Shown here in pieces: positions 1 to 6,149 of a DNA stretch of 7,228 bases; position 1 is the stretch's first letter, and each line of letters opens with the position of its first letter. A model generated the notes under the pieces. The model was not told where the DNA came from. It saw only the letters and a program-made list of their open reading frames with translations, and did not search any database. This DNA is from Brevundimonas sp. (lineage in GTDB: Bacteria; Pseudomonadota; Alphaproteobacteria; Caulobacterales; Caulobacteraceae): NCBI GenBank assembly GCA_015234495.1, contig JADGMZ010000042.1, positions 1 through 7,228 of the forward strand, in the 5' to 3' direction. The position numbers were made by a program, and so were the translations under genes.

Positions 1-612
<612 letters not shown>

Positions 613-664
613 GATGGGCGAGGATTCCGGAGCGCGTGGCTGCGCGTCTGCTGGCGTGTTCCTG

Positions 665-693
665 TTCCTAGTGCGCGGGACCGGGCGCGACAA
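665..693 (-). promoter_or_regulatory. Candidate promoter of the malic enzyme gene
   Basis: On the minus strand TTGTCGC (693-687) resembles the Caulobacter housekeeping -35 (TTGACGS), and 14 bases later ACTAGGAA (672-665) matches the GCTANAWC -10 only partly. It would give a leader of about 45 nt before the ATG at 612. This is a by-eye match; the -10 half is weak. Confidence 0.28.
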
Positions 694-773
694 CCGCGAC
701 AGCCGCATCCTTTCCTCTGCGGCAAGTTCGACGCCCCCAACCACCCGGTTGTAACCACCTGCCGCGGCTGTTA

Positions 774-796
774 GTGCGACACGTTATCATTCGCAC
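774..796. promoter_or_regulatory. Fur-like dyad upstream of the TonB receptor
   Basis: GTGCGA (774-779) and TCGCAC (791-796) are perfect 6-bp inverted arms separated by 11 bases. The right half, read on the minus strand, is TGCGAATGATAACG, which resembles one half of the TGCGAAT-ATTCGCA style of iron-regulator box reported for alphaproteobacteria. It lies 20 bases before the proposed start of an iron-uptake operon, where a Fur or Irr-type repressor would be expected. What is seen is the dyad; the regulator identity is inference. The dyad also contains the alternative GTG start codon at 774, which argues against using that start. Confidence 0.45.
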
Positions 797-804
797 TCCT
801 GCCC

Positions 805-808
805 AAGG
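805..808 (+). promoter_or_regulatory. Ribosome binding site favouring the TTG start at 816
   Basis: AAGG ends 7 bases before TTG at 816-818, good spacing for initiation. The upstream in-frame GTG at 774 has no purine-rich sequence at that distance (GCCGCGGCTGTTA precedes it), so this site decides the start in favour of TTG. Confidence 0.55.
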
Positions 809-815
809 CGATCCT

Positions 816-2975
816 TTGACCCTGCGTTCTCTGCTGCTCCTTTCCGCCGCCGGCCTGCTCCAGGCCGCGCCCGTCCTCGCCCAGGACGGGGTGGAGACGG
901 AACTGGACGAGGTCATCGTCACCGGCTCCCAGGTGCGCCAGGCCCCCGCCTACGAAGGCGGCCAGGTCGCCACCGGCGGCCGGGTGGGCATGTTCGGCTC
1001 GCAGGACGTCATGGACACGCCCTTCACGATGACCAGCTACACCGGGGAACTGGCGCGCAACCAGCAGGCCCGCAGTGTCGCCGACGTGCTGCAGAACGAC
1101 CCCGCCGTCCGGGTCAGCAAGGGCTTTGGCAACTTCCAGGAGCTGTACGTCATCCGCGGCTTCCCGGTGTTTTCGGACGACATGACCTACAACGGGCTCT
1201 ACGGCGTGCTGCCGCGTCAGTTCGTGGCCTCCGAGCTGGTCGAGCGGGTCGAGGTCTTCCACGGCGCGACCGCCTTCCTCAACGGCGCCGCGCCCGGCGG
1301 CAGCGGGGTCGGGGGCGCCTTCAACCTGACGCCCAAGCGGGCCGGCGACGCGCCCCTCAACCGCCTGACCCTCGGCTGGGACGGCGGCGACGCCCTGTAT
1401 GCGGCGGGCGACTTCAGCCGCCGCTTCGATGACGACGCCTGGGGCGTGCGCCTCAACGTCGCGGCCCGCGACGGCGAGGGCGTCGTCGATCGGGAACAGC
1501 GCGAACTGCAGGTGCTCGGCCTCGGGCTCGACCGTCGCGGCGACCGCGCCCGCTTTTCGGCCGACCTCGGCTGGCAGAACCACCACATCGACGCCGCGCG
1601 CCCCAGCGTAACGCCGTCCGGCGCAGTCCCCGCGCCGCCGGCGGCGGACGGCAATTTCGCCCAGCCCTGGACCTTCACCGACGAGGAACAGCTGTTCGGC
1701 GTCGCCCGCGGCAAGTTCGACCTGACCGACGACGTCACGGTGTGGGCGGCCTTCGGCGGGCGCAGCGGCCAGGAGGCCAACGTCCTCGCCAATCCGACCG
1801 CCGCCGCGGACGGGACGCTCAGCGCCTACCGCTTCGACAATGCCCGCGAGGACACCGTGTGGTCCGGCGACCTCGGCGTCCGCGCCGACCTGACCACCGG
1901 CGCCGTGGGCCACCGGCTGGTCGCCTCGGCCTCGCAGGTCCAGCTCAAGTCGGCCAACGCCTACGCCTTCTCCAGCTTCGCCGGCTTCCCGAGCGACCTC
2001 TACAATCCCGTCGCCGTCGCGCCCCCGGCCGCCGATTTCTTCGTCGGCGGCGACCTGAACGCGCCGCTGATCACCGAACGGTCGATCGCCTCCAGCGTCG
2101 CCCTCGCCGACCAGCTGTCCCTGGTCGACGGCCGGGTCCTCGTCACCGTCGGCGCCCGCTACCAGGAGATCGAGACCCGCTCCTACGATTACAACACCGG
2201 CGCCCTGCTGCCGGGCCACTACGAAGGCGACGCCCTCACGCCGGCCCTGGCCGTGGTCTACAAGCCGTCGGATCGCATCTCGGTCTACGCCAACTACGCC
2301 GAGGCCCTGATCCCCGGAAAGACCGCGCCGGGAGTGATCAACGGCGTCATCGTCGAGAACGACGGCGAGGTGCTGGACCCGTTCCGCGGCGAGCAGGTCG
2401 AGGCCGGCGTCAAATACGACGGGGGCTCCGTCGGGGCCACGCTCAACGCCTTCCGCATCACCCTGCCGGGCGAATATTTCGACGAGACGACCCGGATCTA
2501 CAGCGCCGGCGGCGAGCAGCGGAACCAGGGCGTCGAGGTCTCCGTCTACGGCCAGCCCGTCGAGGGTCTGCGCCTGCTGGGCGGCCTGACCCTGATGGAC
2601 GCGGAAGTCACCCGCACGCCGGACGTCGACCTGCGCGGCAAGGCGCCGATCGGCGTGCCCGAGGTGCAGGCCAATCTGAATGTCGAATGGGATGTCCCCG
2701 CCGTCGGCGGCCTGACTCTGGAAGGCCGTGCCGTCCACACCGGCACCCAGCAGGTCGACGGCCTCAACACCGTGGAGCTGGACGCCTGGACCCGGTTCGA
2801 CGCCGGCGTCCGTTACGCCTTCGAGGCCGGCGGCAGGCCGCTGACGCTCCGCGCCCGGGTGGAGAACCTGGCGGACGAGGACCAGTGGGTCGCGGTCGGC
2901 GGCTATCCGGGCTCCAACTACCTCACCCTCGGCGCCCCGCGCACCGTTCGGGTGTCGATCTCGGCGGACTTCTGA
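816..2975 (+). CDS. TonB-dependent siderophore receptor
   Basis: Outer-membrane receptor that takes up a ferric siderophore with energy passed from TonB-ExbB-ExbD. From TTG at 816 it has 719 residues, normal for the family; a GTG at 774 would add 14. Residues 1-22 are a signal peptide (one Arg, a Leu/Ala-rich core, probable cleavage after VLA before QDG). A TonB-box-like DEVIVTGS follows at 31-38. The plug covers about 64-175: DVMDTPFTMTSYT (64-76), SVADVLQNDPAVRV (87-100), YVIRGF (111-116), ERVEVFHGATAFLNG (143-157) and GGSGVGGAFNLTPKR (161-175), the usual plug end. The remainder is rich in alternating polar and hydrophobic stretches typical of a 22-strand barrel, with VENLADED near the C-terminus and a terminal Phe. 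It is the first gene of a three-gene operon with a PepSY membrane protein, which supports an iron-siderophore rather than a sugar or vitamin substrate. The exact ligand cannot be told from sequence. Confidence 0.95.
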   Translation: MTLRSLLLLSAAGLLQAAPVLAQDGVETELDEVIVTGSQVRQAPAYEGGQVATGGRVGMFGSQDVMDTPFTMTSYTGELARNQQARSVADVLQNDPAVRVSKGFGNFQELYVIRGFPVFSDDMTYNGLYGVLPRQFVASELVERVEVFHGATAFLNGAAPGGSGVGGAFNLTPKRAGDAPLNRLTLGWDGGDALYAAGDFSRRFDDDAWGVRLNVAARDGEGVVDREQRELQVLGLGLDRRGDRARFSADLGWQNHHIDAARPSVTPSGAVPAPPAADGNFAQPWTFTDEEQLFGVARGKFDLTDDVTVWAAFGGRSGQEANVLANPTAAADGTLSAYRFDNAREDTVWSGDLGVRADLTTGAVGHRLVASASQVQLKSANAYAFSSFAGFPSDLYNPVAVAPPAADFFVGGDLNAPLITERSIASSVALADQLSLVDGRVLVTVGARYQEIETRSYDYNTGALLPGHYEGDALTPALAVVYKPSDRISVYANYAEALIPGKTAPGVINGVIVENDGEVLDPFRGEQVEAGVKYDGGSVGATLNAFRITLPGEYFDETTRIYSAGGEQRNQGVEVSVYGQPVEGLRLLGGLTLMDAEVTRTPDVDLRGKAPIGVPEVQANLNVEWDVPAVGGLTLEGRAVHTGTQQVDGLNTVELDAWTRFDAGVRYAFEAGGRPLTLRARVENLADEDQWVAVGGYPGSNYLTLGAPRTVRVSISADF

Positions 2976-2979
2976 TCGC

Positions 2980-4080
2980 ATGAAGCCGCGGACGGTCCGG
3001 GCGTGGTCGTGGGTCCACAAATGGTCGAGCCTGGTCTCGACCGTCTTCCTGCTCATGCTCTGCGTCACCGGCCTGCCGCTGGTCTTCAGCCACGAGCTGG
3101 ATCACTGGCTGCTGGACGAGGCCTGGGCACCGGCTGATCCGGACGGCGGGAAGCTGGATCTCGACCAGGTGCTGGCCGTCGCCCTGTCGCGCCATCCCGG
3201 CGACGTGCCCGCCTTCATGAGCTTCGACGAGGACCGGCCGGTGGTGAATGTGACCAGCCGGGCCCCGGACGCGCCGGCCGGCCAGTTCAACTTCCAGCCC
3301 ATCGACCAGACCAGCGGCGACCCGGCCCCGCTGGTCTCCGGCCACCCGGTGATGGAATTCCTGCTCCAGCTGCACACCGACCTGTTCCTCGGCCTGCCGG
3401 GGATGCTGTTCCTCGGCGTCATGGGGCTGTTGCTGGTCGCGGCGTTGGTCTCGGGGGTGGTGCTCTACGCCCCCTTCATGCGCCGTCTGCCGTTCGGCAC
3501 GGTCAGGGCCGGCAAGACAGCGCGGACCCGCTGGCTCGACTACCACAACCTGCTGGGCGCGGTGACCGTGGCCTGGGTCTTGGTCGTCGGCATCACCGGC
3601 GTCGTCAACACCCTGGCGGTTCCCATCATCGCCTACTGGAAGGACACCGCCCTCAGCGAGCTGACCCGGGCCCATGACGCCCCGGCCGCGCCGTCGGAAC
3701 GGGCTTCGCTCGACGCCGCCGTCCGCCGCGCGCGAGCAGCCCTGCCCGGGATGAGCCTGCAGTTCGTGGCCTTCCCCGGATCGGACTATTCGACCGACCA
3801 TCACTATGCGGTCTTCTTCCACGGCGACACGCCGCTGACGACGCACATGACCACACCGGCCCTGATCGACGCCCGCACCGGCGAGCTGGCGGCGGTCACC
3901 CCCATGCCCTGGTATGTGAAGACCCTGTCGCTGTCCCAGCCGCTGCATTTCGGCGACTACGGCGGGCTGCCGCTGAAGATCCTCTGGGCCATCCTCGATC
4001 TTGTCACCATCGTGGTGCTCGCCAGCGGCCTCTATCTGTGGCTGGGCAAGGGCCGCGCCGGCAAGGCGGTTCGGTCATGA
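2980..4080 (+). CDS. PepSY-associated TM protein, probable siderophore reductase
   Basis: A 366-residue inner-membrane protein of the PepSY_TM family, often encoded next to siderophore receptors. FoxB of Pseudomonas, from this family, is described as a haem-containing siderophore reductase, so release of iron by reduction is a reasonable role here. Hydrophobic segments lie at about 16-38, 137-166, 188-218 and 331-355. Soluble parts between helices 1 and 2 (about 45-130) and helices 3 and 4 (about 222-325) are the likely periplasmic PepSY-like regions. Family-type histidines are present: H13 (WVHKW), H38 and H42 at the end of helix 1, H132 (QLHTDLFLGLPG), H189 (YHNLLG) and H323 (LHFGDYGGLPLKILW); some may bind haem. 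The ATG is 4 bases after the receptor stop, with GGCGGA (2963-2968) as a distant ribosome site, so it is probably translated with the receptor. Reductase activity is inferred from family and position. Confidence 0.88.
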   Translation: MKPRTVRAWSWVHKWSSLVSTVFLLMLCVTGLPLVFSHELDHWLLDEAWAPADPDGGKLDLDQVLAVALSRHPGDVPAFMSFDEDRPVVNVTSRAPDAPAGQFNFQPIDQTSGDPAPLVSGHPVMEFLLQLHTDLFLGLPGMLFLGVMGLLLVAALVSGVVLYAPFMRRLPFGTVRAGKTARTRWLDYHNLLGAVTVAWVLVVGITGVVNTLAVPIIAYWKDTALSELTRAHDAPAAPSERASLDAAVRRARAALPGMSLQFVAFPGSDYSTDHHYAVFFHGDTPLTTHMTTPALIDARTGELAAVTPMPWYVKTLSLSQPLHFGDYGGLPLKILWAILDLVTIVVLASGLYLWLGKGRAGKAVRS

Positions 4081-4265
4081 TCAAGGCCCCCCATCTGAGC
4101 CTCGGCGCCATATTCGCCGCTCCGGCGATCGTCGCCGTCCTGTCCCTGACCGGTCTGGTCGCGGCCCTGATCGGCGACGGCGCCTGGGACGTCGTGGGGT
4201 GGCTCGGTCTCGGGGCGTCGGTCGCGGTTCCGGCCTGGGCCCTGGTCGCCCGCCGCCACCGCTGA
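4077..4265 (+). CDS. Small two-helix membrane protein of the iron operon
   Basis: A 62-residue protein whose ATG overlaps the stop of the PepSY gene (ATGA at 4077-4080), a strong sign of translational coupling; AAGG at 4063-4066 may serve as its ribosome site. It has two hydrophobic segments, about 10-32 and 38-57, joined by a short GDGAWD turn, and ends in a basic RRHR tail, which by the positive-inside rule puts both ends in the cytoplasm. There are no cysteines; the only histidines are H6 and H61. I do not recognise a named domain. Short membrane proteins (for example DUF3649 and DUF3325 types) are known beside PepSY and siderophore-receptor genes, so a helper role for the reductase is plausible but unproven. 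In-frame sequence continues upstream to 4038, but the ATG at the overlap is the natural start. Confidence 0.72.
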   Translation: MIKAPHLSLGAIFAAPAIVAVLSLTGLVAALIGDGAWDVVGWLGLGASVAVPAWALVARRHR

Positions 4266-4291
4266 TCCGGATCAGATCGCCAGCGATCCGG
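4262..4291. other. Nested dyads between convergent genes, possible weak terminator
   Basis: CTGATCCGGATCAG (4262-4275) is a perfect 14-bp palindrome containing the TGA of the small plus-strand gene (4263-4265) and, on the other strand, the TGA of dapF (4272-4274). It is followed by GATCGC-CA-GCGATC (4275-4288). Alternatively CCGGATC (4267-4273) can pair with GATCCGG (4285-4291) across an 11-base loop and is followed on the plus strand by TCCCTTCT, which is only weakly terminator-like. The symmetry is directly visible; a terminating role is inference. Confidence 0.35.
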
Positions 4292-5102
4292 TCCCTTCTA
4301 TCTCGACCGGGCCGGTCTTGAAGACGTGGCCGCCGGCCTCGTCCCAGTCGATCTCCAACTCGCCGCCGTCGGTCTCGACGACGGCGCGGCGGCCGGTCAG
4401 GCCGCGGCGCGCCGTGGCCACCAGGGCGGCGCAGGCGCCGGTGCCGCAGGCCCGGGTCAGGCCGGCCCCGCGCTCCCACACCCGCAGGCGAATGCGGTCG
4501 GGCGCGAGCACATTGGCGAAGCCGACGTTGACGCCTTGCGGGAACAGCGGGTGGTGCTCGACCAGCGAGCCGGAGCCGCGCACGAAGGCGTCGTCCTGGC
4601 GGTCGGTGAAGAAGACCACGTGCGGATTGCCCATCGAGACCGCGCCGGGCGTGTGCAGCACCGGCGCGTCGATGGGGCCGACCTGAAGCTCCACCCCGCG
4701 GGTGTCCATCTCCTCGGCCAGCGGCACCTCGGTCCAGTCCAGGCCCGGCCGGCCCATGTCCACCCGCACGCGATGGGTCCCGGCGCGCGTGGCCGTCGTC
4801 GGGCCGCCGAGGGTGTCGATGACGACGGAGTCCTTGCCGGTCGACTCCATCAACAGCCAGCCGAGGCAGCGCAGGGCGTTGCCGCAGGTCTCGACCTGGC
4901 CGCCGTCGGCGTTCCAGACGCGCATGAAGGCGTCGGCCCGATCGGAAGGCTCGATGGCGATCAGCTGGTCGCAGCCCGGGCCGGGGTCGCGAGCGGCGAT
5001 CGCCCTCACCTGGTCCGCCGTGGGGGCGAACGGCGTCTCCAGCGCATTGACGACGATGAAGTCGTTGCCGGCGCCGTTCATGCGGACGTAGGGGCGGGTC
5101 AT
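4272..5102 (-). CDS. dapF: Diaminopimelate epimerase
   Basis: Cytoplasmic, cofactor-independent epimerase that converts LL- to meso-2,6-diaminopimelate, the precursor of lysine and of the peptidoglycan cross-linking residue. It has 276 residues, full length for the family. The two-cysteine active site is intact: C73 in VETCGNALRC (70-79) and C219 in RACGTGAC (217-224). Substrate-binding signatures are also present: MNGAGNDF (8-15), NADGG (64-68), SMGNPH (156-161), VNVGFAN (191-197) and ER at 210-211. The start is set by the usual spacing of about seven residues before the GNDF motif. No Shine-Dalgarno sequence precedes the ATG; a -10-like GCTATATC lies just 7 bases upstream, so the message may be leaderless. 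It stands alone on its strand here, converging on the iron operon with 6 bases between stop codons and diverging from the K+ channel gene. Confidence 0.97.
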   Translation of the reverse strand: MTRPYVRMNGAGNDFIVVNALETPFAPTADQVRAIAARDPGPGCDQLIAIEPSDRADAFMRVWNADGGQVETCGNALRCLGWLLMESTGKDSVVIDTLGGPTTATRAGTHRVRVDMGRPGLDWTEVPLAEEMDTRGVELQVGPIDAPVLHTPGAVSMGNPHVVFFTDRQDDAFVRGSGSLVEHHPLFPQGVNVGFANVLAPDRIRLRVWERGAGLTRACGTGACAALVATARRGLTGRRAVVETDGGELEIDWDEAGGHVFKTGPVEIEGTGSLAI

Positions 5103-5109
5103 GCCGGCG

Positions 5110-5117
5110 GATATAGC
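5110..5117 (-). promoter_or_regulatory. Candidate -10 of dapF, leaderless promoter
   Basis: Minus strand GCTATATC (5117-5110) matches the Caulobacter housekeeping -10 consensus GCTANAWC at every defined base. Seven bases (CGCCGGC) separate it from the dapF ATG, so transcription would begin at or next to the A of the start codon. I see no convincing -35 upstream (CGCACAA at 5137-5131 is poor). Confidence 0.42.
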
Positions 5118-5130
5118 GTTTGCCGGTTCC

Positions 5131-5155
5131 TTGTGCGAGCGACGCGCGTTATCGC
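5131..5155 (+). promoter_or_regulatory. Weak candidate promoter of the K+ channel gene
   Basis: TTGTGCG (5131-5137), then 10 bases, then GTTATCGC (5148-5155), a partial match to TTGACGS-N10-14-GCTANAWC. It would start transcription close to the ATG at 5162. There is no purine-rich ribosome site before that ATG, which agrees with a leaderless message but does not prove it. Confidence 0.2.
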
Positions 5156-5161
5156 TGGCGC

Positions 5162-5977
5162 ATGGGCCAGCCCGACGCGCAGACCGGCGACGAGGCGAAC
5201 CGCCAGGGATGGCGGCTGCGAGCCCGCATGCGGTACCTGTATCACGGCTCCTCGCCGACCGCCGTGCGCTTCCGGCTGGCGGTCATCGTCGTCGATTTCG
5301 CCATCATCGGCTTCTTTCTCGCCGCGCCGATCCTGCGCGAGGCGGGCTGGGCCTTCTATGTCATCGACGTCATCGTGGCCCTGGTGCTGGCGACCGACCT
5401 GGCGGCCCGGGCGCTGGCCTACACCGACATCAAGGACTGGCTGAAACGGCCGTCGACCTGGATCGACCTGTTCATCCTCGCCACCCTGATGTTCCCGCAG
5501 TCGCTGTACAATTTCGGCTTCCTGAGGATGCTCAGGCTGTGGACCCTGCTGAGTTCGGACTTCTTCTGGCGCACCGTCGGTCGCCGCTTCGACGACACCC
5601 GGGTGGAGGAGGTCACCCGGGCGCTGGCGGCGCTGGTGACCTTCGTCTTCGTCGCCACCGGCTTCGTCTATGCGACCTTCCGGGGTCGCCACGGGGATCT
5701 GCACGGCTATCTGGACGCCCTCTATTTCACCGTCTCGAGCCTGACCACGACCGGCTACGGCGACATCACCCTGCCCGGCAACTGGGGCCGGCTGCTGTCG
5801 ATCATCATCATGCTGACGGGGATCACCCTGTTCGTGCGCCTGGCCCAGACCCTGGTGCGGCCGCACAAGGTGAAATGGCCGTGCGACCAGTGCGGCCTGC
5901 AGAAGCACGATCCCGACGCCGTCCACTGCAAGGCCTGCGGCAACCCCCTGTGCATCCCGGACGAGGGGCATCACTAG
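5162..5977 (+). CDS. Voltage-gated-type K+ channel with C-terminal zinc ribbon
   Basis: A 271-residue inner-membrane cation channel. Hydrophobic segments fit S1 (38-57), S2 (63-83), S3 (99-112), S4 (118-130), S5 (151-172) and S6 (209-227); the pore loop carries the K+ selectivity signature TTTGYGD (195-201). The S4 segment FLRMLRLW (120-127) has only two arginines, R122 and R125, so voltage sensing may be weak. After S6 the chain does not enter a usual RCK/TrkA-N domain; it ends in a short cytoplasmic tail with C241, C244, C256 and C259 (CxxC-x11-CxxC), a zinc-ribbon pattern, followed by C264 and a terminal HH. The ATG at 5162 is chosen over an in-frame TTG at 5120 because the TTG overlaps the probable dapF promoter and would add a non-conserved-looking tail. 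The pore gives K+ selectivity with good confidence; the ribbon's role is unknown (metal binding, redox sensing or protein contact are possible). Confidence 0.9.
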   Translation: MGQPDAQTGDEANRQGWRLRARMRYLYHGSSPTAVRFRLAVIVVDFAIIGFFLAAPILREAGWAFYVIDVIVALVLATDLAARALAYTDIKDWLKRPSTWIDLFILATLMFPQSLYNFGFLRMLRLWTLLSSDFFWRTVGRRFDDTRVEEVTRALAALVTFVFVATGFVYATFRGRHGDLHGYLDALYFTVSSLTTTGYGDITLPGNWGRLLSIIIMLTGITLFVRLAQTLVRPHKVKWPCDQCGLQKHDPDAVHCKACGNPLCIPDEGHH

Positions 5978-6056
5978 AGGCGGCAGGGATCAGGCAGCAG
6001 GCAGCAGGGCGACGGCGCCTGACGCGGCGCCCGTCGCCCTGCTGCCTGCCGCCTGA
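5978..6056. repeat. Long near-perfect inverted repeat (about 30-bp arms)
   Basis: Arms 5990-6019 and 6026-6056 are complementary apart from one mismatch (5996/6050) and one bulged base in the right arm, around a 6-base loop TGACGC. The inner 22 pairs (5998-6019 with 6026-6048) have only the bulge. The left side contains repeated GGCAG units, and AGGCGGCAGG (5978-5987) can also pair perfectly with 6045-6054 in another register. The hairpin begins 12 bases after the channel stop. No T tract follows on either strand, so it is not a classical intrinsic terminator. It may be a dispersed palindromic (REP-like) repeat, a transcript-end stabiliser, or both. Confidence 0.75.
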
Positions 6057-6089
6057 CATGACAAATCCGTTCCTCCCCGGGCCCCGGCC

Positions 6090-6117
6090 TTGTGACCGGC
6101 CCGCACCCGGGTAAGGT
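6090..6117 (+). promoter_or_regulatory. Weak candidate promoter of the prolyl oligopeptidase gene
   Basis: TTGTGA (6090-6095) and TAAGGT (6112-6117) are 16 bases apart and would give a leader of roughly 25 to 30 nt. The -10 agrees with the general consensus at only three positions. The rest of the interval 6057-6149 is GC-rich and shows no gene. Confidence 0.22.
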
Positions 6118-6122
6118 GCCGG

Positions 6123-6138
6123 CCGACCAAATTGTCGG
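6123..6138. repeat. Short dyad overlapping the ribosome binding site
   Basis: CCGAC (6123-6127) and GTCGG (6134-6138) form 5-bp inverted arms around CAAATT. The right arm shares bases with the GGGGA ribosome site, so folding of the leader could partly hide it, or a dimeric regulator could bind. A stem this short may be chance. Confidence 0.25.
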
Positions 6139-6141
6139 GGA
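6137..6141 (+). promoter_or_regulatory. Ribosome binding site of the oligopeptidase gene
   Basis: GGGGA is followed by 8 bases and then ATG at 6150. It supports that start together with the signal peptide that begins there. Confidence 0.55.
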
Positions 6142-6149
6142 CTCTCCAC

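Noticed and set aside
774..815. GTG at 774 as start of the TonB receptor
   Set aside because: It has no ribosome site, lies in the Fur-like dyad, and adds 14 residues before an otherwise normal signal peptide; TTG at 816 has AAGG at good distance.
771..3068. Very long open frame on the minus strand, opposite the TonB receptor
   Set aside because: It mirrors the codon bias of a clear receptor gene at high GC; its translation is low-complexity Gly/Val/Ala/Asp/Arg-rich with no recognisable motif, and it covers the operon's control region.
2923..3948. Open frame on the minus strand opposite the PepSY gene
   Set aside because: Composition is rich in Gln, Gly, Arg and His as expected for an antisense shadow, and the plus strand encodes a protein with clear helices and family motifs.
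5120..5161. TTG at 5120 as start of the K+ channel
   Set aside because: The extra 14 residues show no family feature and the start overlaps the likely dapF promoter; ATG at 5162 is simpler, although not proven.
4326..5444. Plus-strand open frame across dapF and the channel start
   Set aside because: It crosses two well-supported genes and has no motif; dapF has both catalytic cysteines in the opposite frame.
5099..5974. Minus-strand open frame opposite the K+ channel
   Set aside because: The plus strand has six helices and TTTGYGD; the minus frame is Gln/Gly/Asp-rich shadow sequence.
5990..6056. Hairpin as a standard Rho-independent terminator or as a CRISPR repeat
   Set aside because: No T tract follows on either strand, the stem is much longer than usual, and there is only one copy with no spacers in the window.
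6076..6112. CCGGG/CCGG-rich complementary runs before the oligopeptidase gene
   Set aside because: Several short GC pairings compete and none is better than expected for such GC-rich sequence.
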